A program made the position numbers and the translations under genes. This document shows, piece by piece, positions 43,178-52,030 of a DNA stretch of 64,000 bases (its first letter is position 1; each line of letters opens with the position of its first letter). Source of the DNA: CAYNWT01 sp964450955. Lineage in GTDB: Bacteria > Planctomycetota > Planctomycetia > Planctomycetales > Planctomycetaceae. The stretch is taken from NCBI GenBank assembly GCA_964450955.1, contig CAYVFI010000006.1, positions 1 through 64,000 on the forward strand, given 5' to 3'. Below the pieces are notes generated by a model. The model did no database searches. It was not told the DNA's origin and saw nothing but the letters and a program-made list of their open reading frames with translations.

Positions 43178-44407
43178 GTGAACCAACCTACCTCGGATGC
43201 GGCGACCAGCGCGACCAGCGGCTCACGACGCAGGGGCCGGCAGCGTTCGGTTGTGTACAAGCTGGGCATGGGTATCACGACCGCCCTGGTTCTGCTGGCG
43301 GGAGTTGAACTCTGCCTGCGAGTTGTTGTGCCTGACAATGGCGGCCAGCGATACAATCAGATTACCGAGATCGTTCGATTCCTGGGAACGCACGAATCCG
43401 ACATGATGCTTGAATCGGATCCACAGCGGTTCTGGAAGTTCAAACCCAACGTGCGCATCAAGGATCAGACCAACGAATTTTGGATGGGACACGTTTCGAA
43501 TTCGCTGGGCTTCCGGAATCCCGAGTTCGTCCTTGAACGCGTTCCGGGATCGTTTCGGGTTGTTTGTTTTGGCGACAGCAGCACGTTTGGTATCGGCAAC
43601 GACATGCCGGACACATGGCCCGCGCAGTTGGAAGAACGTTTGCGGGCTTCTTTGTCGCTGACGAAGTACAACCACATCGAAGTGATCAATGCCGGTGTTC
43701 CGGGTTACAGTTCGTTTCAGGGTTTGCAGCACATGCGGCAGGAACTGGCCCGGCTGAAACCGGATCTCGTGATGGCGTCTTACGCCAACAACGACTTCTG
43801 GCACTGGGACAACACAACTGATAAAGCTCACGCGGCGACGTTTGGCCGGCAGTCCGCGGGGCGCTTGTTGATGCAAACGCGGATTGGCCAGCTGTTGCGA
43901 ACAGGTCTTCAGGCCCTGCGATCGCCGTCAGCGACCGACAAACCAGACGGGCCGTTTACGGATGAGAAGTGGGCTCAGGCAGCCACTCGCAACTATGTGG
44001 TTCCGAACTACGAATGGGTCCAACGGGTTCCGCTGGACGACTTCCGTCAAAACCTGTTGGACATGTCGGACTTCTGTGAGACTCATCAAGTACCGTTGGT
44101 GCTTGTGAAGTGGCCCGATCAGTTTCAGGCTGCCGGTCGTCCCAGTCGGCGTGAAGAATATCAACGCGTGATTTCCGAAGTTGCGGCGCAGCGCAGGCTG
44201 GTTGTGGCTGATGTGGTGCGGCAGTTTCAGGCCAACAGTGCGTGGTCTGCCAGAACCTACATTCCCAACGATATTGTGCACGTCAATCGAGATGGCAACG
44301 CTTTGGCTGCTCAAGCGGCGCTGGACGCGGTTCTGGAATCCGTCGGCGCGCAATCAAATCAGTGGTCCGTTTCAACGCGGCCGACGTGGGTCACGAGTTC
44401 GCGATGA
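43178..44407 (+). CDS. membrane-anchored SGNH hydrolase-like protein
   Basis: A 409-residue protein with an N-terminal membrane anchor (LGMGITTALVLLAGVELCLRVVV). The SGNH block I is CFGDSSTFG, block II glycine in NAGVPGYSS, block III in SYANNDFW, and a late DIVHVNRDGNALAA gives the Asp/His pair. It resembles the AlgX/DltD-like O-acetyl handling proteins of exopolysaccharide systems. GTG 43178 is strongly supported by AAGGAGG seven bases upstream; the frame continues upstream without support. Confidence 0.85.
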   Translation: MNQPTSDAATSATSGSRRRGRQRSVVYKLGMGITTALVLLAGVELCLRVVVPDNGGQRYNQITEIVRFLGTHESDMMLESDPQRFWKFKPNVRIKDQTNEFWMGHVSNSLGFRNPEFVLERVPGSFRVVCFGDSSTFGIGNDMPDTWPAQLEERLRASLSLTKYNHIEVINAGVPGYSSFQGLQHMRQELARLKPDLVMASYANNDFWHWDNTTDKAHAATFGRQSAGRLLMQTRIGQLLRTGLQALRSPSATDKPDGPFTDEKWAQAATRNYVVPNYEWVQRVPLDDFRQNLLDMSDFCETHQVPLVLVKWPDQFQAAGRPSRREEYQRVISEVAAQRRLVVADVVRQFQANSAWSARTYIPNDIVHVNRDGNALAAQAALDAVLESVGAQSNQWSVSTRPTWVTSSR

Positions 44408-44423
44408 AGAAGGTTCGGAGCTG

Positions 44424-44948
44424 ATGACAACACCACCAGACAATCCTGCAGGTTCGTTTCGGCCAGTGGCTGAGTACGACGAGGCGGAACGCAAGCAGTT
44501 GACTAACACCATCCGGCATGCTCCGGGGCGGTTGCGTGGAGCCGTCGAAGGGTTGAACGACGAACAACTGGATACGAAGTACAAGAATTGGACGATCCGC
44601 CAGATCGCTCATCACATTGCTGACAGTCATCTGCACAGCATGATTCGGTTCAAGTGGGCGCTGACCGAAGATCGGCCGCTTATCAAAGCGTACGAAGAAA
44701 GTGATTGGGTGCAGCTTGCGGATAGCCTGACCGGTGACGTCGAACCGGCATTGGTTCTGATGGATGGGCTGCACAAGAAGTGGGTGCAGTTGTTGGAACT
44801 CATGACGCCAGAACAATTCGCGCGGGAGTTCCAGCATCCGCAGTCGGGAGAATCGGTCAGCCTTTGGTTGGCGCTCAACAACTACGCGTGGCACGGACGG
44901 CACCACACGGCGCAAATCTTGTGGCTGCGTGACGCGAACGGTTGGTAG
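44424..44948 (+). CDS. DinB/YfiT-family metal-dependent protein
   Basis: A 174-residue four-helix-bundle protein. RHAPGRLRGAVEGLNDEQLDTKYKNWTIRQIAHHIADSH, read in parts, is the YfiT/DinB opening, and the C-terminal NYAWHGRHHTAQI supplies the other metal histidines. Family members are thiol-S-transferases or putative hydrolases (for example BstA). It starts 16 bases after the SGNH gene, probably in one transcript. The thiol used here is unknown. Confidence 0.9.
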   Translation: MTTPPDNPAGSFRPVAEYDEAERKQLTNTIRHAPGRLRGAVEGLNDEQLDTKYKNWTIRQIAHHIADSHLHSMIRFKWALTEDRPLIKAYEESDWVQLADSLTGDVEPALVLMDGLHKKWVQLLELMTPEQFAREFQHPQSGESVSLWLALNNYAWHGRHHTAQILWLRDANGW

Positions 44949-44965
44949 GTCTTATCGCTGCAGTT

Positions 44966-45739
44966 TCAAACTGTGCACTTGCGATCGAGATGCGTGTAGC
45001 CGCCGTCCACGAAGATAATCTGTCCGGTCGTGTGGCTGGAACGCGGTGACGCGAGGAACACGACCATGTCGGCCATTTCCTGGCACGTCGTGAAACGCTG
45101 TTCAAGCGGAACCAGCTTTTCGATGCCGGCTTTGACTTCGTCGGTGTTGTCCAGACTTTCCAGCCACTTCTCGTACATCGGCGTCCAGGTTTCCGCGGGC
45201 AGCACGGCGTTCGAACGCACTCCAAACGGTGCGAGTTCAACAGCCCATTCGCGAGTCAGACTATTGATGGCGCCTTTGGCTGCGGCGTAACCGGAGGTTC
45301 CTCCCTGACCGGTCACGGAGACCTTCGAACCAATGTTAACGATGGCTCCGCGGGTCTTTTTCAGGTGGGGCAGGGCGAAGTGAACCATCGCGTAGTAGTG
45401 CAACAGGTTTTTCTTCAGCGATCCCATGAAGTGGGGCACGCCGTCTGTCAGGCTGACTCCGTCGTTGACTCCAGCGTTGTTGACGACGATGTCCAGCTGG
45501 CCGAACCGTTCTATGGTTTCGTTGACGACGCGTTGGCAGGTGGCGTCGCTGTTGAGGTCGGCCGGCAGGAACAGATAGCGATCGCCGAACTCGGCCGCCA
45601 AAGCTTCGCCTTCAGGACCGGGGCGGTTCACATTGACGACCTTCGCGCCTTCGCCAAGAAACGAGCGCACGATGCCTTCACCGATGCCTTTGGAACCGCC
45701 GGTAACGACCGCGACTTTGTCGGTCAGTTGCAGGTCCAC
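44966..45739 (-). CDS. SDR family oxidoreductase
   Basis: A 257-residue short-chain dehydrogenase. Cofactor loop TGGSKGIGEGIV, then VNNAGVND, catalytic Ser in VNIGSKVSVTGQ, and Tyr/Lys in YAAAKGA. The C-terminal TGQIIFVDGGYTHLDR resembles L-fucose dehydrogenase-like enzymes. It starts at GTG 45739, sharing one base with the trmL stop (TAGTG), with GGAGG nine bases upstream inside trmL, so translation is coupled. Confidence 0.9.
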   Translation of the reverse strand: MDLQLTDKVAVVTGGSKGIGEGIVRSFLGEGAKVVNVNRPGPEGEALAAEFGDRYLFLPADLNSDATCQRVVNETIERFGQLDIVVNNAGVNDGVSLTDGVPHFMGSLKKNLLHYYAMVHFALPHLKKTRGAIVNIGSKVSVTGQGGTSGYAAAKGAINSLTREWAVELAPFGVRSNAVLPAETWTPMYEKWLESLDNTDEVKAGIEKLVPLEQRFTTCQEMADMVVFLASPRSSHTTGQIIFVDGGYTHLDRKCTV

Positions 45740-46203
45740 TAGTCGATGCCTCCAAACTGACGCACGGCTTCGTAGACAATCGTGTTGGCTGTGCTGGCCA
45801 GGTTCAGGCTGCGGACGAGATCGGTCATCGGTAGCTTAAGATTGTTTTGCGGGTGTTCTGACAAAATCGACTGCGGCAGTCCCTGCGATTCAGAACCGAA
45901 CAACAGAATGTCGCCGCGGGAAAATTCGGCGTCCCATACCAGCCGCGTTGCGGTCTTGGTCAGGTACCACACGTTGGCCCCGGGCAGTCGCGATTGAACC
46001 TCCGCCCAACTCTCGACAGCTTCCCAGTCCAGGTGCTGCCAGTAATCCATCCCGGCTCGCTTGAGATAGCGATCTTCGAGGCGGAAACCCAGCGGCCGAA
46101 TGAGCCACAACTTTGCGCCCACGGCCACGCAGGTGCGCCCAATGTTGCCGGTGTTTTGCGGGATGTCCGGGCGATGCAGGACGACGTTGAGCAGTGGTTC
46201 CAT
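45739..46203 (-). CDS. trmL: tRNA (Nm34) 2'-O-methyltransferase
   Basis: A 154-residue SPOUT methyltransferase. PQNTGNIGRTCVAVGA, LLFGSESQGLP and VRSLNLASTANTIVYE are the three knot motifs. TrmL methylates the wobble ribose of leucine tRNAs with CmAA/cmnm5UmAA anticodons. Full family length. The first of a two-gene unit with the SDR enzyme. Confidence 0.93.
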   Translation of the reverse strand: MEPLLNVVLHRPDIPQNTGNIGRTCVAVGAKLWLIRPLGFRLEDRYLKRAGMDYWQHLDWEAVESWAEVQSRLPGANVWYLTKTATRLVWDAEFSRGDILLFGSESQGLPQSILSEHPQNNLKLPMTDLVRSLNLASTANTIVYEAVRQFGGID

Positions 46204-46411
46204 GGGTATTTACTGAGGAGAGCAGCAGTGCGTGGGTTCGACGGTGAGGCTCGTCATTCGAGTCCTGCGGCGAATTTGTTATCTTGGGCGACCCGACTTT
46301 GGAAAATGAATTGCCGGGTGAGCCAAACCATGGCGTTACGCTAACATCCGGGATTGGAAACACAACTGATTGAGTCTGCGCGAGTTCGCGGGCTGGACGA
46401 AGAAGACTGAT

Positions 46412-47011
46412 ATGGACATTGCTGATCTGGAAATCGTGAAGTACCCGCACCCCGCGCTGTCGTGGAAGTCAGCGCCGGTGACTCGTATCAACGCGGAGTT
46501 GCGCGAGATTGTTGAGCGGATGTTTGAGCTCATGTATGAGGCTCGCGGCATTGGCTTGGCCGCGAACCAGGTCGCGCTGCCGTGGCGGTTGTTCATTATC
46601 AATCCGTCCGGCGATCGCGAAGACAAAGAATCGGAGATGGTGTTCATCAATCCGGAGATCGTTAGTCGAACCGGAAGCCACGAAGCGGAAGAGGGTTGCC
46701 TGAGTCTGCCTGAGGTATTTGGTGACGTGCGTCGTGCTGAGAAGATTGTTGTGCAGGCGTTTGATCTGGACGGCAACGACATGGAATACGAGATGACCGA
46801 ACTTCCGGCTCGCGCGGTCATGCATGAAACCGACCATGTCGATGGCGTGATGTTTACTGATCGGATGAGCGACAGTGGTCGGCGCGAGTTGGCTCCACGA
46901 CTGATGGACTTTGAGACGCACTTCCGTCGGCAGCAGGAATCCGGCGCGATTCCGAGTGATGATGATTTGAAGAAGACGCTGCAGGAGTTGCACAACCAGC
47001 AGGATGGGTGA
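46412..47011 (+). CDS. def: peptide deformylase
   Basis: A 199-residue metalloenzyme that removes the formyl group from new proteins. The three motifs are GIGLAANQV, EEGCLSLP (C96) and HETDHVDG (H138, E139, H142); the usual third motif HExDH is retained. ATG 46412 starts the conserved N-terminus IVKYPHPAL. The fmt gene follows after 139 bases on the same strand, the standard partner. Confidence 0.96.
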   Translation: MDIADLEIVKYPHPALSWKSAPVTRINAELREIVERMFELMYEARGIGLAANQVALPWRLFIINPSGDREDKESEMVFINPEIVSRTGSHEAEEGCLSLPEVFGDVRRAEKIVVQAFDLDGNDMEYEMTELPARAVMHETDHVDGVMFTDRMSDSGRRELAPRLMDFETHFRRQQESGAIPSDDDLKKTLQELHNQQDG

Positions 47012-47150
47012 GCAAACAGTTGGGGCAGTGCTGCGAACTACTGCGAACTGCTGCTGGTTCGTACCGTTGATTTACGGCTGCGAGATTGCCACACGTTGGA
47101 ACCCTGGGGCTTTGAGGGCCCGGGTACGAGAAGAATAACGGAAACTCAGT

Positions 47151-48122
47151 ATGGCTCCGCAGCTTCGTGTATTGATGATGGGAACCGGTCGGTTTGCGGT
47201 TCCGACGTTCCAGGCGTTGTTGAACTCGCGACACACGGTCGTGGGGCTTATCACGCAGCCAGACCGGACCGCGCGGGGTGGTCGGAAGCATGTGAATCCG
47301 ATGAAACAACTGGCTGAAGAAGCCGGCGTGCCCGTGTTCCAACCGGCCAGCATTAACGAACCCGATGCAGTGGCGAGGTTGCGTGAGTTCGATGCTGAGC
47401 TAAGTCTGGTGGCGGCGTACGGACAGATTCTTTCGGCCGAAGTCATTGAGACTCCGCGACTGGGCGCGGTTAACGTGCATGCGTCGCTGCTGCCCAAATA
47501 CCGCGGTGCGGCGCCGATTCAGCATGCGATTATTCAGGGCGAAACTGAAACGGGCGTGACGATTTTTCAGATCGAACCGAAGCTGGACGCCGGTCCGATT
47601 CTGGGAGTTGTCTCAACCGACATTGGCCCGGACGAGTTGTACGGCGAACTGGAAGAACGCTTGTCACAGTTATCCGCGCCGTTGGCGGTTCAGGTTGTGG
47701 ACCAACTGGCGGCTGGAACCACAGAACCAAAAACGCAGGACGTATCGGCCGTCACAAAGGCGCGCAGTTTTAAGAAAGGGTTTGGTCTGATTGATTGGAC
47801 GAAGACAATGCACCAAGTGCATTGTCATGTTAGAGGAACCCAGCCGTGGCCGCGGGCGTTTACGTATTTGCATCGTGAAGGCAGCCCGACAACCCGGTTG
47901 CTGATCCTGAAAACTCAGCCGGTCGGTGGCATTGCCGAGGCGGTTCCGAAGGCAGGGGCGGCGAAGTGCGAGGATGGCAAGTTGTGGATTGCCTGCGCGG
48001 ACGGCTGGCTGCCCATCGAAATTGTTCAGCCTGAAGGGAAGCGCCCGATGGAAGTGGATGTGTTTCTGCGGGGTAACGCGATTCCCGATGGCGCGTGGTT
48101 TGGACCTGAAACGCAGGAATAG
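47151..48122 (+). CDS. fmt: methionyl-tRNA formyltransferase
   Basis: A 323-residue enzyme that formylates initiator Met-tRNA using 10-formyl-THF. N-terminal MMGTGRFAVPTF, catalytic region NVHASLLPKYRGAAPIQHAI, and the C-terminal OB-like domain with LIDWTKTMHQVHCHVRGTQPWP are all present. TQPDRTARGG is the flexible loop. Standard length. Confidence 0.96.
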   Translation: MAPQLRVLMMGTGRFAVPTFQALLNSRHTVVGLITQPDRTARGGRKHVNPMKQLAEEAGVPVFQPASINEPDAVARLREFDAELSLVAAYGQILSAEVIETPRLGAVNVHASLLPKYRGAAPIQHAIIQGETETGVTIFQIEPKLDAGPILGVVSTDIGPDELYGELEERLSQLSAPLAVQVVDQLAAGTTEPKTQDVSAVTKARSFKKGFGLIDWTKTMHQVHCHVRGTQPWPRAFTYLHREGSPTTRLLILKTQPVGGIAEAVPKAGAAKCEDGKLWIACADGWLPIEIVQPEGKRPMEVDVFLRGNAIPDGAWFGPETQE

Positions 48123-48254
48123 CCGCGTTTTCGGTTCGAAATGAGCCGACATTGGGCAGCTGAGTAACCAATATTGCTGTGGTTTCGCCGATCTGCCACG
48201 ATTCCTGACCTCACCCAGCGGCATTCGTGCGCGCTGGCATCGTCCAGGGATCGG

Positions 48255-49127
48255 ATGAAGCATTTGCGAATTGAACGGCGACAACTTGTCTGCGTTCCCG
48301 TGGCAATAACCGCGCTGTCTGGCGTGTTGTTGCTGAGTGGATGTTTGCAGGCGTACAAGCATCGAAAGGATGTGGTACGTAAGCCGGCTCGGCATTCGTT
48401 GCAGTTGGACCAGTTGTTGTTGGTGAGCGATTTTAAGATTCCACGCGATCACGCGTTGGTGGATGAACTGCAGGACCTCAGGCAGGAAATCGTTTCGACT
48501 TTGAAACTGCCGCCGCAGCGTGATCAGGTCAATGTGTACCTGTTCTCCGATCAGGCTTCGTATCAGGCTTACCTGGACACCACGTGGCCCGACCTTCCCG
48601 AACGCCGCGCGTATTTTGTGGGAACGTCAAGAGAGCTGGCTGTGTATACGTTTTGGGGCAGTCGGACGCTGGAGGATTTGCGGCACGAGTACACGCACGG
48701 GATTCTGCATGCGTCACTGAATGCGGTTCCGTTGTGGCTGGATGAAGGCCTGGCGGAATACTTTGAGGTGCCCGGTCAGCAGGTCGGCGGTATCAATAAA
48801 GAACACGCTTCTGAGTTGGCGACCGCGATGGTGAATGGGTGGGCTCCGGACATTAAACGCCTGGAAAACATCACGGACTTTGCAGACTTACAGCGGTTGG
48901 ACTACCAGGAATCGTGGGCGTGGGCTCACTACATGCTGCACATGAGCCCTGAGACACGCGACGTCCTTTGTGACTACCTTCACGAACTGCGAACCCGGGA
49001 CAATGCCGGCCGGATTAGCGATAAGCTGGCCGAACTGAGTCCTCAGTTCGAGAACCGCTTCCATGTGTATGCGGGTGACCTAAGTTCACCGACCGCAGTG
49101 ATTCGCGCGCAAGAGTTTGGCTTTTGA
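48255..49127 (+). CDS. DUF1570-like lipoprotein, putative metallopeptidase
   Basis: A 290-residue lipoprotein (lipobox LLSGC, Cys30). The gluzincin-like site is RHEYTHGIL with downstream LWLDEGLAEYFE, the usual layout of planctomycete DUF1570-type proteins. VNVYLFSDQASYQAYL is an upstream family strand. It probably acts outside the cytoplasmic membrane. ATG 48255 begins the signal peptide; an earlier in-frame start at 48174 is less likely. Confidence 0.85.
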   Translation: MKHLRIERRQLVCVPVAITALSGVLLLSGCLQAYKHRKDVVRKPARHSLQLDQLLLVSDFKIPRDHALVDELQDLRQEIVSTLKLPPQRDQVNVYLFSDQASYQAYLDTTWPDLPERRAYFVGTSRELAVYTFWGSRTLEDLRHEYTHGILHASLNAVPLWLDEGLAEYFEVPGQQVGGINKEHASELATAMVNGWAPDIKRLENITDFADLQRLDYQESWAWAHYMLHMSPETRDVLCDYLHELRTRDNAGRISDKLAELSPQFENRFHVYAGDLSSPTAVIRAQEFGF

Positions 49128-49374
49128 CGGAGAGCGATGAAAGCTGGCTTGATTTCGCTAATTGACGTCTGTTGAAGGCATAGCTTTGTTTCGGCTCCAC
49201 CCGTAGCGCGCGTAGGGTTTTTCCCGAGTGAAACAGCAGGATTTGAAGCGGGTTCCTGGACGAAACAACATTGGGGACCAGTCAAAAGCCGTCGTGACTC
49301 AGATGTGCGATCTGACCTAACATCCATGCATCATTCTGTTTGCAGTTTGAACTGATACATCTCGGAGCCGATCC

Positions 49375-51360
49375 ATGCGAATCATGACTCGCACACTTGC
49401 ATTCTTTTTGGCAGTTGTCTGTGCTGACATTGCTGCTGGCCAGGACATTACAGCAAAGCAACTTCTTCAGAGCTATCGCCCGCGTTCACGCAACGTGGAT
49501 ATCGAAACGCCTAAGGGTGCCGAGCTTGACAAGTGCAAGCGAGAGATCGTCAAGGAAGGCAAGGGTTCCAGTTGGGTTGTGTATGGCACAGCTGGCCAGG
49601 TTCTCCGCCGATTCGCGGATACCGACGGCGACGGCAAGGTCGATCAATTTCGGTACTACAAGCTGGGGGTCGAAGTCTATCGTGACATCGATTCTGATGG
49701 TGACGAGGCGATCGATCAGTTTCGTTGGTTAAACGCCGGTGGAACTCGCTGGGGCATGGACACCACCGGTGACGGCAAGATTGACGAGTGGAAACGCATT
49801 TCGGCTCAGGAAGCTGCAGAAGTTGCGGTCGAGGCCATGATTGCCGGCGACGACGACCTGCTTGCAACTGTCCTTGTCACCAGTGCTGATGTTCGTAGTC
49901 TCGGTTTGAAAGACGACTACGCAACGGCGGCATCGGAATCGGTAAGCGGTGCGGTGGCGAAAAGGCGAGCTGCAGCACGAGCAAAAGTATTTGGCAAGGG
50001 CAGCAAGTGGATGCGGTTTGATGCTCAGGCCCCGGGCCTGATTCCTGCCGGGCCTGTTTCAAGCCGCGACTTGATTGTTTACGAGAACGCGATGGCCATG
50101 GTTGAAGTGGCCGGCAAACCATCACTGGTTCATGTGGGCGAGTTGGTTCAGATTGGTAACACATGGAAGTTGTTGAATATTCCCACTGCAGCCGAAGGCG
50201 ATCAGATCGCGAGTCGTAGCGTGTTGATGCGACCTGAACTGCAGAATGTCGCTGAACCCATTGCTGGTGGTGTTGCTCGTAGTCCTGAAATGCAAAAGCT
50301 GTTGAAGGAGTTGCAGGATCTGGATGGGAACGCTCCCAAGCCATCCGATGGCGCACGAGCAATTTCACGATACAACAGGGCCAGAGCCGGCATTCTTGCC
50401 AAGCTGGCTGACAAGGCTCCTACAGCCAGTGGCAAAGATGAATGGACTCGACAACTGGCTGACGGCATCGCCGCGGCAGTCCAGACGCCAGGTGGCTGGC
50501 CGGAAGGTTTGACTCGATTGCGTGACCTTGAGAAAAGCATCGCTGCCGATCCAAAGCGTTCCAAGACAGACATTCTGCCCTACATCGTTTACCGAAAACT
50601 GCTGGCCGAATACGCTACAAAGTTGCAAACAGCCAATGTCGCAGAACGTCAGGATGCCCAGGACTGGTGGTTGGAACAGCTGCCAAAATTTGCTCGCAAG
50701 TACCCATCTGCTCCGGATGCTGCCGAAGCGTTTATCGAACTTGCCAAGAATCAGGAGTTTCAGGGCAAGCTGGACGAAGCGGAAAAGTCGTACAACGAAG
50801 TTAAGAAGCGACACCCCCGGACTCCTGGCGGCAAGTTGGCGACCGGGGCGTTGCGTCGTCTGCAGTTGGAAGGCAAACGGTTGTCGCTAAGTGGTACTGA
50901 CTTCCAGAAACGCAAACTGGATATTGCTCAGTACAAGAACAAGGTTGTGCTTGTTGCTTTCTGGACGACATGGTGTGAGCCGTGTAAGCAGGAGCTTCCG
51001 CAGTTGATTGATCTCCATGCGAAGTACCAGCGGGCTGGTTTCGAAGTTCTGGGTGTGAACCTGGACGATTCCACGGCTCCAATTAACGCTCACCTGCAGA
51101 AGTATAAGCCACGCTGGAATCACATTCACGATCCGGGTGGGATGCAGGGTAGCCTGGCCGAACAGTTTGGCATCATCTCGCTGCCGACTATGTTTCTTGT
51201 CGACAAACGCGGCGTTGTGCTTTCAAGAAGCATTTCACTGGCGGACCTGAAAGAATCGCTGCCGGACGTCTTGAAGGGCAAGGGACTTGCCAAGGGTGAG
51301 CAGGCTGCAAAGGCTCAGCCGCCGGCGAATACTCGGCGGAGAGCTCGGAACAAGCGATAA
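49375..51360 (+). CDS. modular exported protein with TlpA-like thioredoxin domain
   Basis: A 661-residue exported protein. Signal peptide (RTLAFFLAVVCADIAAG). Residues ~75-145 hold three EF-hand-like Asp loops: DTDGDGKVDQF, DIDSDGDEAIDQF and DTTGDGKIDEW. A middle helical part includes a TPR-like segment (AEAFIELAKNQEFQGKLDEAEKSYNEV). The last ~160 residues are a TlpA/ResA-like thioredoxin domain with WCEPC (C534, C537) and the proline in ISLPTMFLVDKRG. The tail is basic (RRRARNKR). It likely performs envelope thiol-disulfide exchange, with calcium-stabilised N-terminal loops. Confidence 0.88.
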   Translation: MRIMTRTLAFFLAVVCADIAAGQDITAKQLLQSYRPRSRNVDIETPKGAELDKCKREIVKEGKGSSWVVYGTAGQVLRRFADTDGDGKVDQFRYYKLGVEVYRDIDSDGDEAIDQFRWLNAGGTRWGMDTTGDGKIDEWKRISAQEAAEVAVEAMIAGDDDLLATVLVTSADVRSLGLKDDYATAASESVSGAVAKRRAAARAKVFGKGSKWMRFDAQAPGLIPAGPVSSRDLIVYENAMAMVEVAGKPSLVHVGELVQIGNTWKLLNIPTAAEGDQIASRSVLMRPELQNVAEPIAGGVARSPEMQKLLKELQDLDGNAPKPSDGARAISRYNRARAGILAKLADKAPTASGKDEWTRQLADGIAAAVQTPGGWPEGLTRLRDLEKSIAADPKRSKTDILPYIVYRKLLAEYATKLQTANVAERQDAQDWWLEQLPKFARKYPSAPDAAEAFIELAKNQEFQGKLDEAEKSYNEVKKRHPRTPGGKLATGALRRLQLEGKRLSLSGTDFQKRKLDIAQYKNKVVLVAFWTTWCEPCKQELPQLIDLHAKYQRAGFEVLGVNLDDSTAPINAHLQKYKPRWNHIHDPGGMQGSLAEQFGIISLPTMFLVDKRGVVLSRSISLADLKESLPDVLKGKGLAKGEQAAKAQPPANTRRRARNKR

Positions 51361-51388
51361 CCGTCTCCGTTGGGAGCTGAGAAAAAAC

Positions 51389-51420
51389 AAAGGCCGCGAG
51401 ACAAACTCTCGCGGCCTTTT
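51389..51420. terminator. bidirectional rho-independent terminator
   Basis: AAAGGCCGCGAG (51389-51400) pairs with CTCGCGGCCTTT (51408-51419) around a 7-base loop, with T runs on both sides. It separates the convergent TlpA-like and DUF6702 genes and can serve both. Confidence 0.92.
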
Positions 51421-51448
51421 CTTATTGGTTCGAAACGTAAGGCGGTTC

Positions 51449-52030
51449 TTACTTTGTGCCTCGTGGTTTCTGAACGATCTTCTTTGCCAGCGACAACGAA
51501 CACAACTTGTTGTCACGGGTGAAGTACAGAGTCTGCGTTCCTGCCGGACCCTTGAAACGCACGATGTTTAACTGCTCGTGTTGTACTTCGGTCAACACTT
51601 CGTTTCGCAGTTTGAAGTTCTTGCCGTGTGAAGGCAGTTCGAAGTACGCCCACACGTCTGCTCCGGAAAGCTGGCTACCGACGTAGACCAGTTGAGGCCG
51701 TTGCGGCTTGGCAGGGTTCTTCTTGCCATCGTTGCCTGTCACTGCGGGCTTCACTTTGGTCGTCGATTCGGTTTGGAACCGTTTTGACAGGTAGCGTTCC
51801 ATCAGTCGGTCGCGCGTGGTCTCGTCATCAAGATCACAGGCTTTGCCGTTGATCCTGGACAACGCGGTTTCCGCATCAACGGCGTACAACTTCAGGGAAA
51901 TCTCAAACCGTTTGGTCTGAGGGTTGTATTCCACTTCTGCCATTGAGGTGTGAAACGGGTGAGGCGTCCCCGCGTTAGCGGGTGCAGAACAGACTGCGGC
52001 GAGGGCTGCGGTGAGTATCAGGAATCTCAT
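51449..52030 (-). CDS. DUF6702 exported protein
   Basis: A 193-residue secreted protein. Signal peptide MRFLILTAALAAVCSAPANAG is followed by HPFHTSMAEVEYNPQTKRFEISLKLY, the DUF6702 signature, then a predicted beta-sandwich. Function unknown. It overlaps the M1 peptidase gene by one base and so is the second gene of a two-gene unit, a pairing seen elsewhere for DUF6702 with M1-type peptidases. Confidence 0.88.
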   Translation of the reverse strand: MRFLILTAALAAVCSAPANAGTPHPFHTSMAEVEYNPQTKRFEISLKLYAVDAETALSRINGKACDLDDETTRDRLMERYLSKRFQTESTTKVKPAVTGNDGKKNPAKPQRPQLVYVGSQLSGADVWAYFELPSHGKNFKLRNEVLTEVQHEQLNIVRFKGPAGTQTLYFTRDNKLCSLSLAKKIVQKPRGTK

